DNA of 64,000 nucleotides from Nioella sp965215655 (GTDB lineage Bacteria; Pseudomonadota; Alphaproteobacteria; Rhodobacterales; Rhodobacteraceae), in NCBI RefSeq assembly GCF_965215655.1, contig NZ_OZ244111.1, positions 124,001 to 188,000 on the forward strand. The letters are read 5' to 3'. The notes under the pieces were generated by a model, which was not told the origin of the DNA, searched no databases, and saw only the letters and a list, made by a program, of their open reading frames with translations. The position numbers and the translations under genes are program-made. Below, in pieces: positions 8,883-17,947 of this stretch. The stretch's first letter is position 1; the number at the start of each line of letters is the position of its first letter.

Positions 8883-10195
8883 CGGAACATCAGGTCGACC
8901 GGGTAGGTTACCAACTCCGGAATGAAGAAGATCAGCAGGATCGCCAGCAGATCCAGCAGGATGAAGGGCACCGCCGCGCGGTAGATGTCGCCCATGGTCG
9001 TGCCCTTGGGGGCCACCGCCTTCATCACGAACAATGCCGCCCCGAATGGTGGCGAGGTCGCCCCGGTTTCGATCGCGACAAGGAACAGGGCAGCGAACCA
9101 GATCAGGTCCATCTGGAACTGCTGCACGACGGGCACGAAGATCGGCAGCGTGATCAGCATGATCGGCAGCGGTCCCATGAACATCCCCATGAACACCACC
9201 AGCATGATCATCATGAAGACAATCGCGTGATTCGAAATGTCGAGGCTCAGAACCGCATCGACCATTCCGTAGGTGGCCCCGGTGAAGGCCATCAACTGCG
9301 AGAATGTGACCGCGCCCGAGACGATCAGCAGCACCATGACCGAGATATTGGCACTGGAAAAAATCGTCTCTCCGAACACTTTCGGAGTTAGCCGGCGGCG
9401 CAGCGCGGCAAGCAGCAGCGTCCCGAATGCGCCGGTCGCGGCGGCTTCACTGGGCGTCGCGATGCCCAGGAAGATGACGCCGACGACCGAAAAGACGATC
9501 AGCGACAGCGGCACGATGTTGATGCCGGTTGCCAGCAGTTTTTCGCCCAGGCTGACTTTCGGGACATCGAAAGTGGGGGCCAGATGCGGCTGCAGGTGAC
9601 AGCGGCCCAGAATGTAGAGGACATAGAGCAGCGCCATCACGAATCCCGGCACGATGATGCCGATCAGGATGCGACCGATGGAGATATCGCCGATCACGCC
9701 CAACACAACCGCCAGCGAAGAGGGCGGGATCATGATCGCGAGGCCGGAAGACCCGAGGATGGGACCAAGCGACATCGACTTGGCATAGCCGCGCTTTTCC
9801 ATCTCGGGCGTCAGGGAAGACCCCAACAACGCGATGGAGCCCATGGAATTGCCCGTCAGGGTCGAAAACAGAACACCGCCGCCAACGGCCATCAGCGCGA
9901 GGCGACCGCGCACCTTGCCGAACCATTTGTCCAGCGTGTCCATCAATTCAATAGCGATCCCGGACCGGAACATCGCCTCGCCCATGATCATGAACAGGGC
10001 AATCGGGATCAGGGTGAAACTGGTCACGGAACCGACGGTGTTGAGAATCAGCTGCTCGATCCCCGAAAAGCCGCCCATCAGGATGTAGGACCCGACCAGA
10101 TTGACGGCGAGAAAGGAAAAGGCGACCGGCAATCCCATCAGCATCAATATGAACAGCGGGATCAGGATAATGCTGAGCGTGACATACCATTCCAT
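8879..10195 (-). CDS. dctM: TRAP transporter large permease (DctM family)
   Basis: The 438-aa membrane protein has about twelve hydrophobic segments and the family signatures of the large TRAP permease (GLPVAFSFLAVN near the start, GMFMGPLPIMLITLPIF, ETGATSPPFGAALFVMKAVAP near the end). It forms the Na+-driven channel for a solute delivered by the periplasmic DctP protein. It lies between dctQ and the sulfatase in one operon, so the transported molecule is probably the sulfatase or monooxygenase substrate. It starts three bases after the end of dctQ. Confidence 0.93.
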   Translation of the reverse strand: MEWYVTLSIILIPLFILMLMGLPVAFSFLAVNLVGSYILMGGFSGIEQLILNTVGSVTSFTLIPIALFMIMGEAMFRSGIAIELMDTLDKWFGKVRGRLALMAVGGGVLFSTLTGNSMGSIALLGSSLTPEMEKRGYAKSMSLGPILGSSGLAIMIPPSSLAVVLGVIGDISIGRILIGIIVPGFVMALLYVLYILGRCHLQPHLAPTFDVPKVSLGEKLLATGINIVPLSLIVFSVVGVIFLGIATPSEAAATGAFGTLLLAALRRRLTPKVFGETIFSSANISVMVLLIVSGAVTFSQLMAFTGATYGMVDAVLSLDISNHAIVFMMIMLVVFMGMFMGPLPIMLITLPIFVPVVQQFQMDLIWFAALFLVAIETGATSPPFGAALFVMKAVAPKGTTMGDIYRAAVPFILLDLLAILLIFFIPELVTYPVDLMFR

Positions 10196-10198
10196 CGC

Positions 10199-10699
10199 TC
10201 AGACAAGCTCCCCTCGAAGGGTGCGGACGAGCTGATCGAGAAATTGCACGGCCATCAGGCCCATTCCGATGGGTAGGGCAGCGGTGATCCACCAGCTTTG
10301 CGGCCGCATCACGGTCACTTGCCGGACGCCCAGTTCGAACTGTTCGATCACGACGCTGACACCGACGACGGCCAGAACCGCGCAAAGCACGAAGCCGATG
10401 GTCGCGTTGACCAGTTGCAACGCCACGCGCGGTCGCCCGGCCAGGCTGGCATAGACCAGATCCATGACCACATGCAGGTTCCTTTGCAGAAGATAGGGAG
10501 CGCCGAGAAAGGTGATGAACAGCAGCGAGTATTCGCTGGCCTCGATCACCCAGAGCTGCGACCCGGCCCCCAGCCAGCGCATGGTGACCTCGAAGCAGAT
10601 GATTGATGCGATCATGAACAGCAGACATGCCCCGATCACGGCACAAATCAGGTTCAGGGCGCTGAAGACTCGCCGTAGCTGGGTGAGGGTCCGATCCAC
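10199..10699 (-). CDS. dctQ: TRAP transporter small permease (DctQ family)
   Basis: The 166-aa protein has four predicted membrane helices and the QLWVIEASEYSLLFITFLGAP-type region (near residues 47-67) that is typical of DctQ, including the conserved Glu-x-x-x-Tyr/Leu stretch in helix 2. It is the small subunit that pairs with DctM. The order dctP (10772-11743), dctQ, dctM on the minus strand is the standard TRAP order and all three genes look intact. Confidence 0.9.
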   Translation of the reverse strand: MDRTLTQLRRVFSALNLICAVIGACLLFMIASIICFEVTMRWLGAGSQLWVIEASEYSLLFITFLGAPYLLQRNLHVVMDLVYASLAGRPRVALQLVNATIGFVLCAVLAVVGVSVVIEQFELGVRQVTVMRPQSWWITAALPIGMGLMAVQFLDQLVRTLRGELV

Positions 10700-10771
10700 C
10701 TGAGACCTTCCGTTTTGCCGCTGGCGGAGCCGGTAAGCCGCCTCCGCCGAATTGCGTGTTTCGTCAGGCTA

Positions 10772-11743
10772 TCAGCGATCCAGCATCCCGCGAAGCTCGG
10801 CGGCGATTTCGGCACCGGCATTTTCGGCTGTCATCGCCCATGCCGCGTCCATGGCCATCGCTTCGTAGCGGGCGGCTTCGTCTTCGGGCAGCATGAGATG
10901 GTTGAATCCGGCAGCCTCTTGGGCGGCGCGCTCGGTCGCGATGTCGTCGGCCCAGATATTGTCCATCCGGGGCGCGAAATCTTCACGCAGGAATGTGACG
11001 AAGCGCTCCTGAAGATCTGGCGACATTTCGTTGAAAAGGTCCATGTTCATCAGCACCGGGAAACCGGCACGGTAGACACCGGGCTGGATGACCGTCGAAA
11101 CCAGACCCTCGAACTGTGCCGCCTGACCGAGCGGGCCTTGCATGAACCCGTCGATGGTGCCGCGTTCCAGCGCTGTGTAGATCTCCTGCATGGGCAGAAC
11201 GATCGGCTCTGCGCCAAGGGCCTGAACCAGAGGCAGAAGCGTCGGGAAGACACGGATGCGCTGACCTTCCAGATCCGCGAGGCTGGTGACTTCTTCGCCC
11301 ATGTAGATCTGGAAATTCAGTTGCGTGGCCGGGATCTCGCCGATGAAGGCAAGGCCCTGTTCGGCGTGAAGCTCGGTCATCCGCTCATGGTAGTCGGTGG
11401 CCGCGATTTCTTCGTAGTTCAGGAAGGACAGGTTCATCGTGCCCGATGTCGGCACAAGGCCCTGGTAGTAGCTGGGGCTGGTATAGGTCATCCCCATGGC
11501 ACCGTTACGCACGCCTTCGGCCTGCCCGAATGGCGGCATGACCTCGGGGCCACCCCGCCAGGTGATCTCGATCTCGCCTGCGAAGCGTTCGTTCACTTCC
11601 TCCACGAATTGCGCGAAGGGTTGGGTGATGTAGACGGCCCGAGGGGCGAGTGTCACGGCGTTGATCTGGACCGGATCGGCGATAGCCGGAGCGGCAATGG
11701 CAAGACTCGCCGCAACCAAAGCGGTGCTAAACACGTGTTTCAT
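10772..11743 (-). CDS. dctP: TRAP transporter substrate-binding protein (DctP family)
   Basis: The 323-aa periplasmic protein begins with a Sec signal peptide (MKHVFSTALVAASLAIA..., cleavage after AIA near residue 22). The mature part shows DctP features: ITWRGGPEVMPPFGQAEGVRNGAMG and LADLEGQRIRVF in separate blocks (near residues 60-85 and 147-158), and GTIDGFMQGPLGQ. I placed the start at ATG 11743, which has GGGAG upstream; the longer open frame reads into the flavin monooxygenase gene. It overlaps that upstream gene by 17 bp. Ligand-binding Arg is expected at the QRIRVF segment, so an anionic ligand such as a carboxylate or sulfate ester fits. Confidence 0.92.
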   Translation of the reverse strand: MKHVFSTALVAASLAIAAPAIADPVQINAVTLAPRAVYITQPFAQFVEEVNERFAGEIEITWRGGPEVMPPFGQAEGVRNGAMGMTYTSPSYYQGLVPTSGTMNLSFLNYEEIAATDYHERMTELHAEQGLAFIGEIPATQLNFQIYMGEEVTSLADLEGQRIRVFPTLLPLVQALGAEPIVLPMQEIYTALERGTIDGFMQGPLGQAAQFEGLVSTVIQPGVYRAGFPVLMNMDLFNEMSPDLQERFVTFLREDFAPRMDNIWADDIATERAAQEAAGFNHLMLPEDEAARYEAMAMDAAWAMTAENAGAEIAAELRGMLDR

Positions 11744-12890
11744 GGGAACTCCCGTTGTGATTGGTATCATTGAGCGGCGTGGTCCAGGCATTGTACCCAT
11801 AGACCCAATCCGCATTGCCGGCTTTCTTGAGCCAGTCATTGGCAAGCGAGCTTTCCTGGACCCGCGCAGTGCGGGGCTTGCGTTCCGTCTCATACCGCGC
11901 GAGCGCGGCGTCGATATCGTCGGGGTCACTGTCCAGCGCGCGGGCCAGAACCACCGCATCCTCGATGGCCATGCAGGCCCCCTGTGCCATGAAGGGCACC
12001 ATCGGATGCGCGGCATCCCCCAGAAGCGTCGCGCGCCCCTTGGCCCATTGCGGCATCGGATCTCGCACATGCAGCGCAGAGCGGGTGACCTCATCCAGCG
12101 CATCCAGCAATTTGCGGGCGTCTTCGTGGAAATTGGCATAGGCGCGGCGCAGCTCTTCCACATCGCCGGGCAATGTCCAGCCTTCTTCGGACCATTCTTC
12201 CTGTGGCAAGGTGGCAAAGACGAAGATGTCCCGGCCCTGGGTGAGGGGGAAGGTCACAATCTGCTTTTCCGGCATCTCGCCCCACCACTTGGTGAAGGCA
12301 TCTGCATCGCGAAGCCCGGCAGCCTTGTCGCGCGGAAATGTCCCGCGATAGGACACCATGCCGGTATAGCGTGGGTGATCTTCGCCCCAAAGCGCCGTGC
12401 GCACGACCGAATGAATGCCGTCTGCGCCGATCACCAGATCGAAAGCCGCGTTGGTGCCATCGACAAAGCCCAGTTCTGCCTTGCTTTCATCGAGGCGCAG
12501 GGAAACGGCCTCGCGGCCAAGCTGGAATCTGTCATCGGGCAATTGCGCCCGCAGGGCGTCCAGCAGGTCGGCCCGGTGGATCGTCAGTTGCGGGGCGCCG
12601 TATTTTTCCTCGGCCGCCGCGCTCATTGGCAGGCGCGAGGTTTCCTCGCCGCTAATGCCATCGCGGCTGATGCGAAAGCTGGGGCGGGCGGCGCTATCGC
12701 GCAGGTAGGGGCCAACGCCCAGTTTATCCAATGCGAAGACAGCGTTTGGCGTCAGGTTGATATCTGCCCCGACCCGGTTGATCGCCCGTGCCTTTTCGAA
12801 CACCTGAACATCGTGCCCTGCGCGGTCAAGCGCGATGGCTGCGCACAGGCCACCGATTCCGCCACCACATATGCCGATCGAAAGTGTCAC
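11727..12890 (-). CDS. FAD-dependent aromatic monooxygenase (class A), second copy
   Basis: The 387-aa protein is a second salicylate-hydroxylase-like flavoprotein, only moderately similar to the one at 6134-7315. It carries GGGIGGLCAAIAL near residue 9, VIGADGIHSVVR in the middle and LLGDAAHPMVPFMAQG for FAD ribityl binding. It is the first gene of the sulfatase/TRAP operon and starts 25 bp from the GTTC/GAAC operator. Having two enzymes of this class in one operon suggests two successive hydroxylations of a ring, or a hydroxylation coupled to decarboxylation. Confidence 0.9.
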   Translation of the reverse strand: MTLSIGICGGGIGGLCAAIALDRAGHDVQVFEKARAINRVGADINLTPNAVFALDKLGVGPYLRDSAARPSFRISRDGISGEETSRLPMSAAAEEKYGAPQLTIHRADLLDALRAQLPDDRFQLGREAVSLRLDESKAELGFVDGTNAAFDLVIGADGIHSVVRTALWGEDHPRYTGMVSYRGTFPRDKAAGLRDADAFTKWWGEMPEKQIVTFPLTQGRDIFVFATLPQEEWSEEGWTLPGDVEELRRAYANFHEDARKLLDALDEVTRSALHVRDPMPQWAKGRATLLGDAAHPMVPFMAQGACMAIEDAVVLARALDSDPDDIDAALARYETERKPRTARVQESSLANDWLKKAGNADWVYGYNAWTTPLNDTNHNGSSHETRV

Positions 12891-12915
12891 CCGCGCCCCT
12901 TTGCTATTGCCAATT

Positions 12916-12938
12916 GTTCTATATTGAACTACATGTTC
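12916..12938. promoter_or_regulatory. Composite operator, copy 1 (GTTC-N6-GAAC-N5-GTTC)
   Basis: Three half-sites are arranged as GTTC-N6-GAAC-N5-GTTC. The right pair extends to a perfect TTGAAC-N5-GTTCAA inverted repeat (12924-12940). The site lies between the divergent flavin monooxygenase operon (start 12890) and the IclR gene (13035). The same arrangement recurs at 20559-20581. IclR regulators of aromatic pathways (PobR/PcaU type) often bind such multi-half-site operators. Confidence 0.7.
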
Positions 12939-13034
12939 AAAGATAGGTTATGTGGCCCCGTGCGGTCAATAGTTTTCCGTTGGGCGGGTCCTTGCGCCGA
13001 CAGCCCGCTTTGCCTGAAGGACAGGATTATTCTC

Positions 13035-13841
13035 ATGGGTGACACAGCTTCCCAGACCCCCTATTCCGTTCCCCCGGTAGAGCGGGCCCTGAAACTTCTG
13101 CACTACATCGGTGCAGGAAATCGGGCACGCAATCTGTCGACGGTATCGCGTGATCTCGGAATCAACCGCACGACCCTGATCCGCCTGATCCATACCCTTG
13201 CGGATCATCGCATGATCGAGGAACTCGGCGATGGTGGCGGCTATCGTCTGGGGGCGGGGCTGGTCAGTCTCGGGGCGCAGGCCATTCAGGGGCGGGACAT
13301 GGTCCAGGTCTGCCAGCCTATCCTGAGAGATCTGTGTCGCGACACCGGCATGTCTGCCCATTTGGGCGTGCTTGACGGGCGCGACATCATCTATCTGGGA
13401 CGCGAGGCCCCCAACTCGCATCTCGTCAGCAACGTGCGCACCGGGTCGCGGCTGTCGGCCCATGCGTCGTCCATCGGGCGTGCCATTCTTGCGGAGCATT
13501 CCGACACGCAATTGCGGCAGATCTTTTCGGGCGACCTGCCCGAGCCTGCAACCGACAAGACACCGCAGACGATCGAGGCGATCATTCGTCAGGCCCACCA
13601 TGACAAGGCCGAAGGTTTCGCCTGGAGCGAGGGGAATTTCGAGGCAGGCATCGGGTCCTGCGCCGCGGCGATCTTCGATCATACCGGGCAGGTGGTGGGG
13701 GGCATCAACGTTTCCGGCCCCGAAGCGCGGTTCTCTGCCGGTGGAACGGGACGCGACTCCGCCCTGATCGATGCGGTCACCTCTGCGGCGCGCAGGGCCT
13801 CCGCTGCCTTGGGCTATACCGCACCAAGGGGAGAAACCTGA
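13035..13841 (+). CDS. IclR-family transcriptional regulator, second copy
   Basis: The 268-aa regulator has an N-terminal helix-turn-helix (VPPVERALKLLHYI, then LSTVSRDLGINRTTLIRLI) and the IclR effector domain (TGMSAHLGVLDGRDIIYL, GSRLSAHASSIGRAIL). The start is ATG 13035 with AGGA ten bases before it; the much longer open frame in this phase is an artefact of antisense coding. It is divergent from the 12890 operon and convergent with the 15460 aldehyde dehydrogenase. Both minus-strand operons carry the GTTC/GAAC operator, so this protein is the natural candidate to control both and itself. Confidence 0.92.
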   Translation: MGDTASQTPYSVPPVERALKLLHYIGAGNRARNLSTVSRDLGINRTTLIRLIHTLADHRMIEELGDGGGYRLGAGLVSLGAQAIQGRDMVQVCQPILRDLCRDTGMSAHLGVLDGRDIIYLGREAPNSHLVSNVRTGSRLSAHASSIGRAILAEHSDTQLRQIFSGDLPEPATDKTPQTIEAIIRQAHHDKAEGFAWSEGNFEAGIGSCAAAIFDHTGQVVGGINVSGPEARFSAGGTGRDSALIDAVTSAARRASAALGYTAPRGET

Positions 13842-13981
13842 CCGGCGGAGCGCCTGAAGGCTCCTGTCGCAAGTCAGATCGGCGCCCGACATTTCGTGGC
13901 GCGATGCTGGTGCAAGGCGCGAGGTGGCGGGCGAGAGGCGGAACCGTCGCGCGTGCCGGGCAAAACCCTGAGAGGACGTCG

Positions 13982-15460
13982 CTAAGGCCATCTGGCCCAT
14001 GGGTGCGGCTGGCCTGACATATCCTCGTAAATCGACTTCTGCCGTTGATAGGCCCGCAGGCCCGCGCGGCCTTTTTCGCGGCCCATGCCGCTGTCACCAT
14101 CGCCGCCGAAGGGCGTCGAGATCGAGAATTGCTTGTAGGTGTTGATCCAAACCGTGCCCGCCCGGATGGCGCGGGCGACTCGCTGGCAGCGGCGGTGATC
14201 GGTCGACCAGATACCGCACGCCAGGCCGTAGTCATTGTCGTTGCCCTGCGCGATCACGTCAGCCTCGTCCTCGAAGGGCATCACCACCAGCACCGGACCG
14301 AAAATCTCTTCACGGCATGTCCGTGCGGTGTTGTCGAGCCCGCCGATGATGGTTGGCAGGTAATAAGCACCGTCTTGCTGCGCCGCAGCCTCGGGCCGCG
14401 CGCCACCGCACAGGATGTCTCCGCCGTCATCGCGCGCCATGGCCACATAGCGCTCCACGCTCTCGCGATGGTCGAGATGAACCAGCGACGACACCTGCGT
14501 GGCCGCGTCAAAGGGATGGCCGACAACCAATGCCTGCGCAGCGGCGACCAGTCGCTCGGTGAACGTGTCGAAGATGCTGCGCTGCACGAACAGGCGCGAT
14601 CCGGCGATGCAGCTTTGGCCGGAAGACGAGAAGATGCCGAACAGGATTCCCGCGATGGCAAGATCGATGTCGCAATCCTCGAACACGATGGTCGGCGACT
14701 TGCCCCCGAGTTCCAGCGAAACGGGCATCAGCTTTTCCGCCGCCGCATGGGCCAATCTGCGCCCCGTCGCGGTGCCCCCGGTGAACGAAACCTTGGCGAT
14801 ATCGCTATGTTCCACCAGCAGATTGCCAACCTCGCGCCCGGATCCGGGCAGGACGGACAACAGCCCCTGGGGCAGGCCCGCCTCTTCGGCGATCTGTGCA
14901 AGTTCAAGGCTGACCAATGGCGACCAACTGGCCGGTTTCAGCAGCACCGCATTGCCCGCTGCAAGGGCAGGGGCGATTTTCTGGGCGTCGGATGCAATGG
15001 GGGAATTCCATGGCGTGATCGCCGCGACCAGCCCAAGCGGCTCGTGGACCGAGGCGGTGATGTAATCGCCGCGTGGCACGGTCAGCAGGTCGTCCGAGGT
15101 TTCCGCAACGGCCGCGAAATAGCGGAAGGTCGCCGCCGCCGAGGCCGCAAGCGCGCGGGTTTCCGTCAGCGTCTTGGAGGTGTCCCGGCTCTGCACCCAG
15201 GCGATCCGCTCTATACTGGCGGCGATCCGCTCCGAGATGCGGTACAGTACCGTCGCGCGTTCGTGCGGTTTCAGCGCCCCCCAGGATGGTTGCGCGTCCC
15301 GCGCGCGGGCGATGGCGAGTTCCACATCCTGCGCCGACGCGCCGTTAATCACGGTGTTCACGCACCCCTCTGCGGCGAAATGCGAGGTGATCGGTGCGCC
15401 GCGCCCCGTTTGCCAGATGCCGCCGACAAAGATCCGGTTGTCGCGAAATGTCTGCTCCAT
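13982..15460 (-). CDS. Aldehyde dehydrogenase (NAD(P)+-dependent)
   Basis: The 492-aa enzyme has the ALDH hallmarks: FTGGTATGR for cofactor binding, ELGGKSPTIVF with the general-base Glu, and SSGQSCIAGSR with the catalytic Cys. Start ATG 15460 was chosen because GAGGG lies just upstream and it follows the preceding gene by seven bases. It is the last gene of the 20531 operon, after an extradiol dioxygenase and a hydrolase. A role in oxidising a semialdehyde produced by ring cleavage or by the TPP enzyme is likely but not proven. It resembles hydroxymuconic-semialdehyde and betaine-aldehyde dehydrogenases. Confidence 0.92.
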   Translation of the reverse strand: MEQTFRDNRIFVGGIWQTGRGAPITSHFAAEGCVNTVINGASAQDVELAIARARDAQPSWGALKPHERATVLYRISERIAASIERIAWVQSRDTSKTLTETRALAASAAATFRYFAAVAETSDDLLTVPRGDYITASVHEPLGLVAAITPWNSPIASDAQKIAPALAAGNAVLLKPASWSPLVSLELAQIAEEAGLPQGLLSVLPGSGREVGNLLVEHSDIAKVSFTGGTATGRRLAHAAAEKLMPVSLELGGKSPTIVFEDCDIDLAIAGILFGIFSSSGQSCIAGSRLFVQRSIFDTFTERLVAAAQALVVGHPFDAATQVSSLVHLDHRESVERYVAMARDDGGDILCGGARPEAAAQQDGAYYLPTIIGGLDNTARTCREEIFGPVLVVMPFEDEADVIAQGNDNDYGLACGIWSTDHRRCQRVARAIRAGTVWINTYKQFSISTPFGGDGDSGMGREKGRAGLRAYQRQKSIYEDMSGQPHPWARWP

Positions 15461-15467
15461 GGTGCCC

Positions 15468-16277
15468 TCAGATGGCGATCGCGGCACGCCGATTCATGAC
15501 GGCACGTGCGATGCTGTAAACTGTGGATCGAGAGGTCTTGGGGTTGTCGGGCGACGGCTTTCCGACCAGTTGCATGGAAAACTCCATGGCCTGCGACGCC
15601 ACGCTGAAGGCATGGGTGTTTTCCGTTGTGCCGGGGTCCGCGACAAGGCGCACCTCGGTCCTGTCCATTCCCAGCCCGGCCATCGCAAGGGTTGCAGCGA
15701 CATTGGCGTTCTTGGGAAAGCGCCGCGCTGCTTCTCGCGCAGTCCCCTCGAAGAACGTCAGGGGGGTTGTCAACGTGGCAAGGTCGGTCACCTCCTCGGC
15801 AGGAGTTCCGGCCCATGCGGAGGGCGGCTTCGTGCCGGTGTAGCGAACCGACGTCAGCCCCGACAGCCGCGCCGCGCCGAGTGCATCTATCCCGCCAATA
15901 GCACCGGCAGGCACGACACATTGCGCGCCGGAAGCGCGGGCGGCTGCCTCAAGTTCGCGGGCCAGATCGGCATCCGCCAATGCGCCGACAGAGGCAAGGA
16001 TCAGGTCCGTGCCGCTTTCCAGCACCGTCGCACCATAATGCGCCACCGCGCGATGACCGGCACATTCCACGACCACATCGGGGCCTGTCGCCAGCAGCGC
16101 CGCCAGGTCCGATGTCACCGAGGTGTCTGCCCCCGGCATCGCGCGAAGCTCTGCCTCGCGCCCGGGACGTACAAGGACGGTTACCTTCTCGGGGGCACTG
16201 GTCTGCGCGCCCAGAATATCAATCAGGTCTCGGGCTATCGCGCCAAACCCGATGATCACCACATGCCCAAGGCTCAT
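15468..16277 (-). CDS. Aspartate-dehydrogenase-like protein
   Basis: The 269-aa protein matches the L-aspartate dehydrogenase (NadX-type) family: a Rossmann motif IGFGAIARDL at residues 9-18, VVVECAGHRAV, and the conserved VPAGAIGGIDAL stretch followed by the KPPSAW segment. The known reaction is reversible oxidative deamination of aspartate to iminoaspartate. Here it sits inside an aromatic catabolic operon and not with nadA/nadC, so a different amino acid or imine intermediate is plausible. It overlaps the TPP enzyme gene by four bases. Confidence 0.8.
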   Translation of the reverse strand: MSLGHVVIIGFGAIARDLIDILGAQTSAPEKVTVLVRPGREAELRAMPGADTSVTSDLAALLATGPDVVVECAGHRAVAHYGATVLESGTDLILASVGALADADLARELEAAARASGAQCVVPAGAIGGIDALGAARLSGLTSVRYTGTKPPSAWAGTPAEEVTDLATLTTPLTFFEGTAREAARRFPKNANVAATLAMAGLGMDRTEVRLVADPGTTENTHAFSVASQAMEFSMQLVGKPSPDNPKTSRSTVYSIARAVMNRRAAIAI

Positions 16278-17923
16278 GTCTTGCCACCCGCAGCCCCTGC
16301 GGGCGGTCCTGCGAAGGATTCCGCGAAGGGGCCAATGGCGACCATGTCGACTTCGACGACCGCGGGACCTTCCCGGCCAAGGGTCGCGTCCAGGGCCTGG
16401 GGAAAGTCCTCGATCCGGTCAATGCGGACATGCGGCATGTCGATGGACTGGCACAGCACACGGAAATCGGGCGTCTTGAGCTTGGAATAATGCCGCCGCC
16501 CGTCATATTGCGCGTCCTGGATGTTTTCGATCACGCCGTAGGCCGCGTCGTTCATCAGCACGAACGTGATCGGCAGATCCGCGTCGACCGCTGTGATCAG
16601 CTCGGCAATACCGAGTTGTGCACCACCATCGCCTATCAGCGCGATGGTGCGCGACTCTGATCCTGCCGCGGCCCCAATGGCCATGGCAATCCCTTGCCCG
16701 ATGCCGCCCCCGAGGGCGTGGACACCCAGATGCGGCGCAGCGATGTGCACATATCGGTTTCCGAAGGTGGAGTTCGAGATCGTCACATCGCGCACCCAGG
16801 GATGCCCCCCTTGCGGCACCACCGACAAAAGGTGATCGGCCACAACCTGGTAAGGGCCAAGGCGCCCGCGCAGCGCACCTTCCGATTTCGCGCGGGCAAC
16901 GGCGATGTCGTAATGCAACTGCGGATCGGTCCCAAGCGTGTCCGGCAACCGATCCAGCAAGCCGCGCAGCGTTACCGCAGCATCACCGCACAGGAACCCG
17001 TCCACCGGGTAATTGCGCCCGCCCTGCGTCGGCTCCACGTCGATCTGGAACAGCGGGCGCGGCAGCGGCATCTTGTTGTTGCGTGTCTCGTTGCCCCGAA
17101 GCCGCGAGCCGACCACGATCATCAGGTCGCAGCTTTGATAGATCGCTTCCGCCTCGGGTGTCATGTTGAAGGCCCCGAGCGTGCCCTTGTGGCTTTCGGG
17201 AACAACGGCGCGCCCCTGGGTGGAGCTGACAGCGCCGAAGCCGCGTTCGACAAGCTCCAGCGCCTCAGCTCCGGCCCCGCGTGCCCCGCCGCCTAGCCAG
17301 ATCATCGGCCGTTTCGCAGCCTTCACCCGCTCAGCCAGCAGATCGAGAGAGGTCTCCTCCACCGGTGGCAGGGCCGGGCGCGGCGGGGTCAGGGGCAGCC
17401 CGGAAACGGCGGGAATGCGCTGTACATCGACCGGAATTTCAAGGCTGACCGGCCCGGTTGGCGGCGTCATCGCCGCGCGGATCGCTGCCGACAGGGTGCC
17501 CAGGACGCCGGTTTCGTCCCAGATGCGGAACACGGCCTTGGACACCCCGCGCAACATCTCTGGCTGCTTGGGCACATCGTGAATCGCGGCGCGATCCCGG
17601 TCCATGTAGGGCCGGTCGATCTGAGTGGTCAGATGCAGCACCCGGCTGCCGGCCGTCAGCGCCTCGGCCTGTGCGCCCGCTGCATTGCCCGCCGCCGTCC
17701 CGGTCGAGGTCAGCGCCACGCCCAACTGCCCAGAGACCCGGGAAAAGGCGTCGGCCATATTCATCGCCCCCGCCTCGCCACGCGCCGGAATGAAGCGGAT
17801 ACGCCCCTGTTCTGCCACCGCGTCGAGGATTGGCATATTATGGATCGAAATGACGCCGAACATGGTCGTTACGCCCGCATCGGCAAGCGCTTGGGCAATC
17901 TGGTGGCCAACGGTCTGGGTCAT
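16274..17923 (-). CDS. Thiamine-pyrophosphate enzyme, acetolactate-synthase-like
   Basis: The 549-aa protein has the three-domain fold of TPP enzymes. The catalytic Glu lies in RGEAGAMNMADAFSR near residue 50. The diphosphate site is GDGGAQLGIAELITAVDADL (from about residue 440), ending with NDAAYGVI. It lacks a small regulatory subunit and ilv neighbours, so it is not the biosynthetic acetolactate synthase. In this operon it could decarboxylate a 2-oxo acid or join an aldehyde and a 2-oxo acid, feeding the aldehyde dehydrogenase downstream. The gene ends by overlapping the aspartate-dehydrogenase-like gene. Confidence 0.88.
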   Translation of the reverse strand: MTQTVGHQIAQALADAGVTTMFGVISIHNMPILDAVAEQGRIRFIPARGEAGAMNMADAFSRVSGQLGVALTSTGTAAGNAAGAQAEALTAGSRVLHLTTQIDRPYMDRDRAAIHDVPKQPEMLRGVSKAVFRIWDETGVLGTLSAAIRAAMTPPTGPVSLEIPVDVQRIPAVSGLPLTPPRPALPPVEETSLDLLAERVKAAKRPMIWLGGGARGAGAEALELVERGFGAVSSTQGRAVVPESHKGTLGAFNMTPEAEAIYQSCDLMIVVGSRLRGNETRNNKMPLPRPLFQIDVEPTQGGRNYPVDGFLCGDAAVTLRGLLDRLPDTLGTDPQLHYDIAVARAKSEGALRGRLGPYQVVADHLLSVVPQGGHPWVRDVTISNSTFGNRYVHIAAPHLGVHALGGGIGQGIAMAIGAAAGSESRTIALIGDGGAQLGIAELITAVDADLPITFVLMNDAAYGVIENIQDAQYDGRRHYSKLKTPDFRVLCQSIDMPHVRIDRIEDFPQALDATLGREGPAVVEVDMVAIGPFAESFAGPPAGAAGGKT

Positions 17924-17947
17924 GGGGCTTGGATCTTTCGTCAGGAA

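Noticed and set aside
11661..13034. Apparent 458-codon N-terminal extension of the second IclR protein
   Set aside because: It is antisense to the flavin monooxygenase gene; the IclR homology begins just after ATG 13035, which has a good ribosome site.
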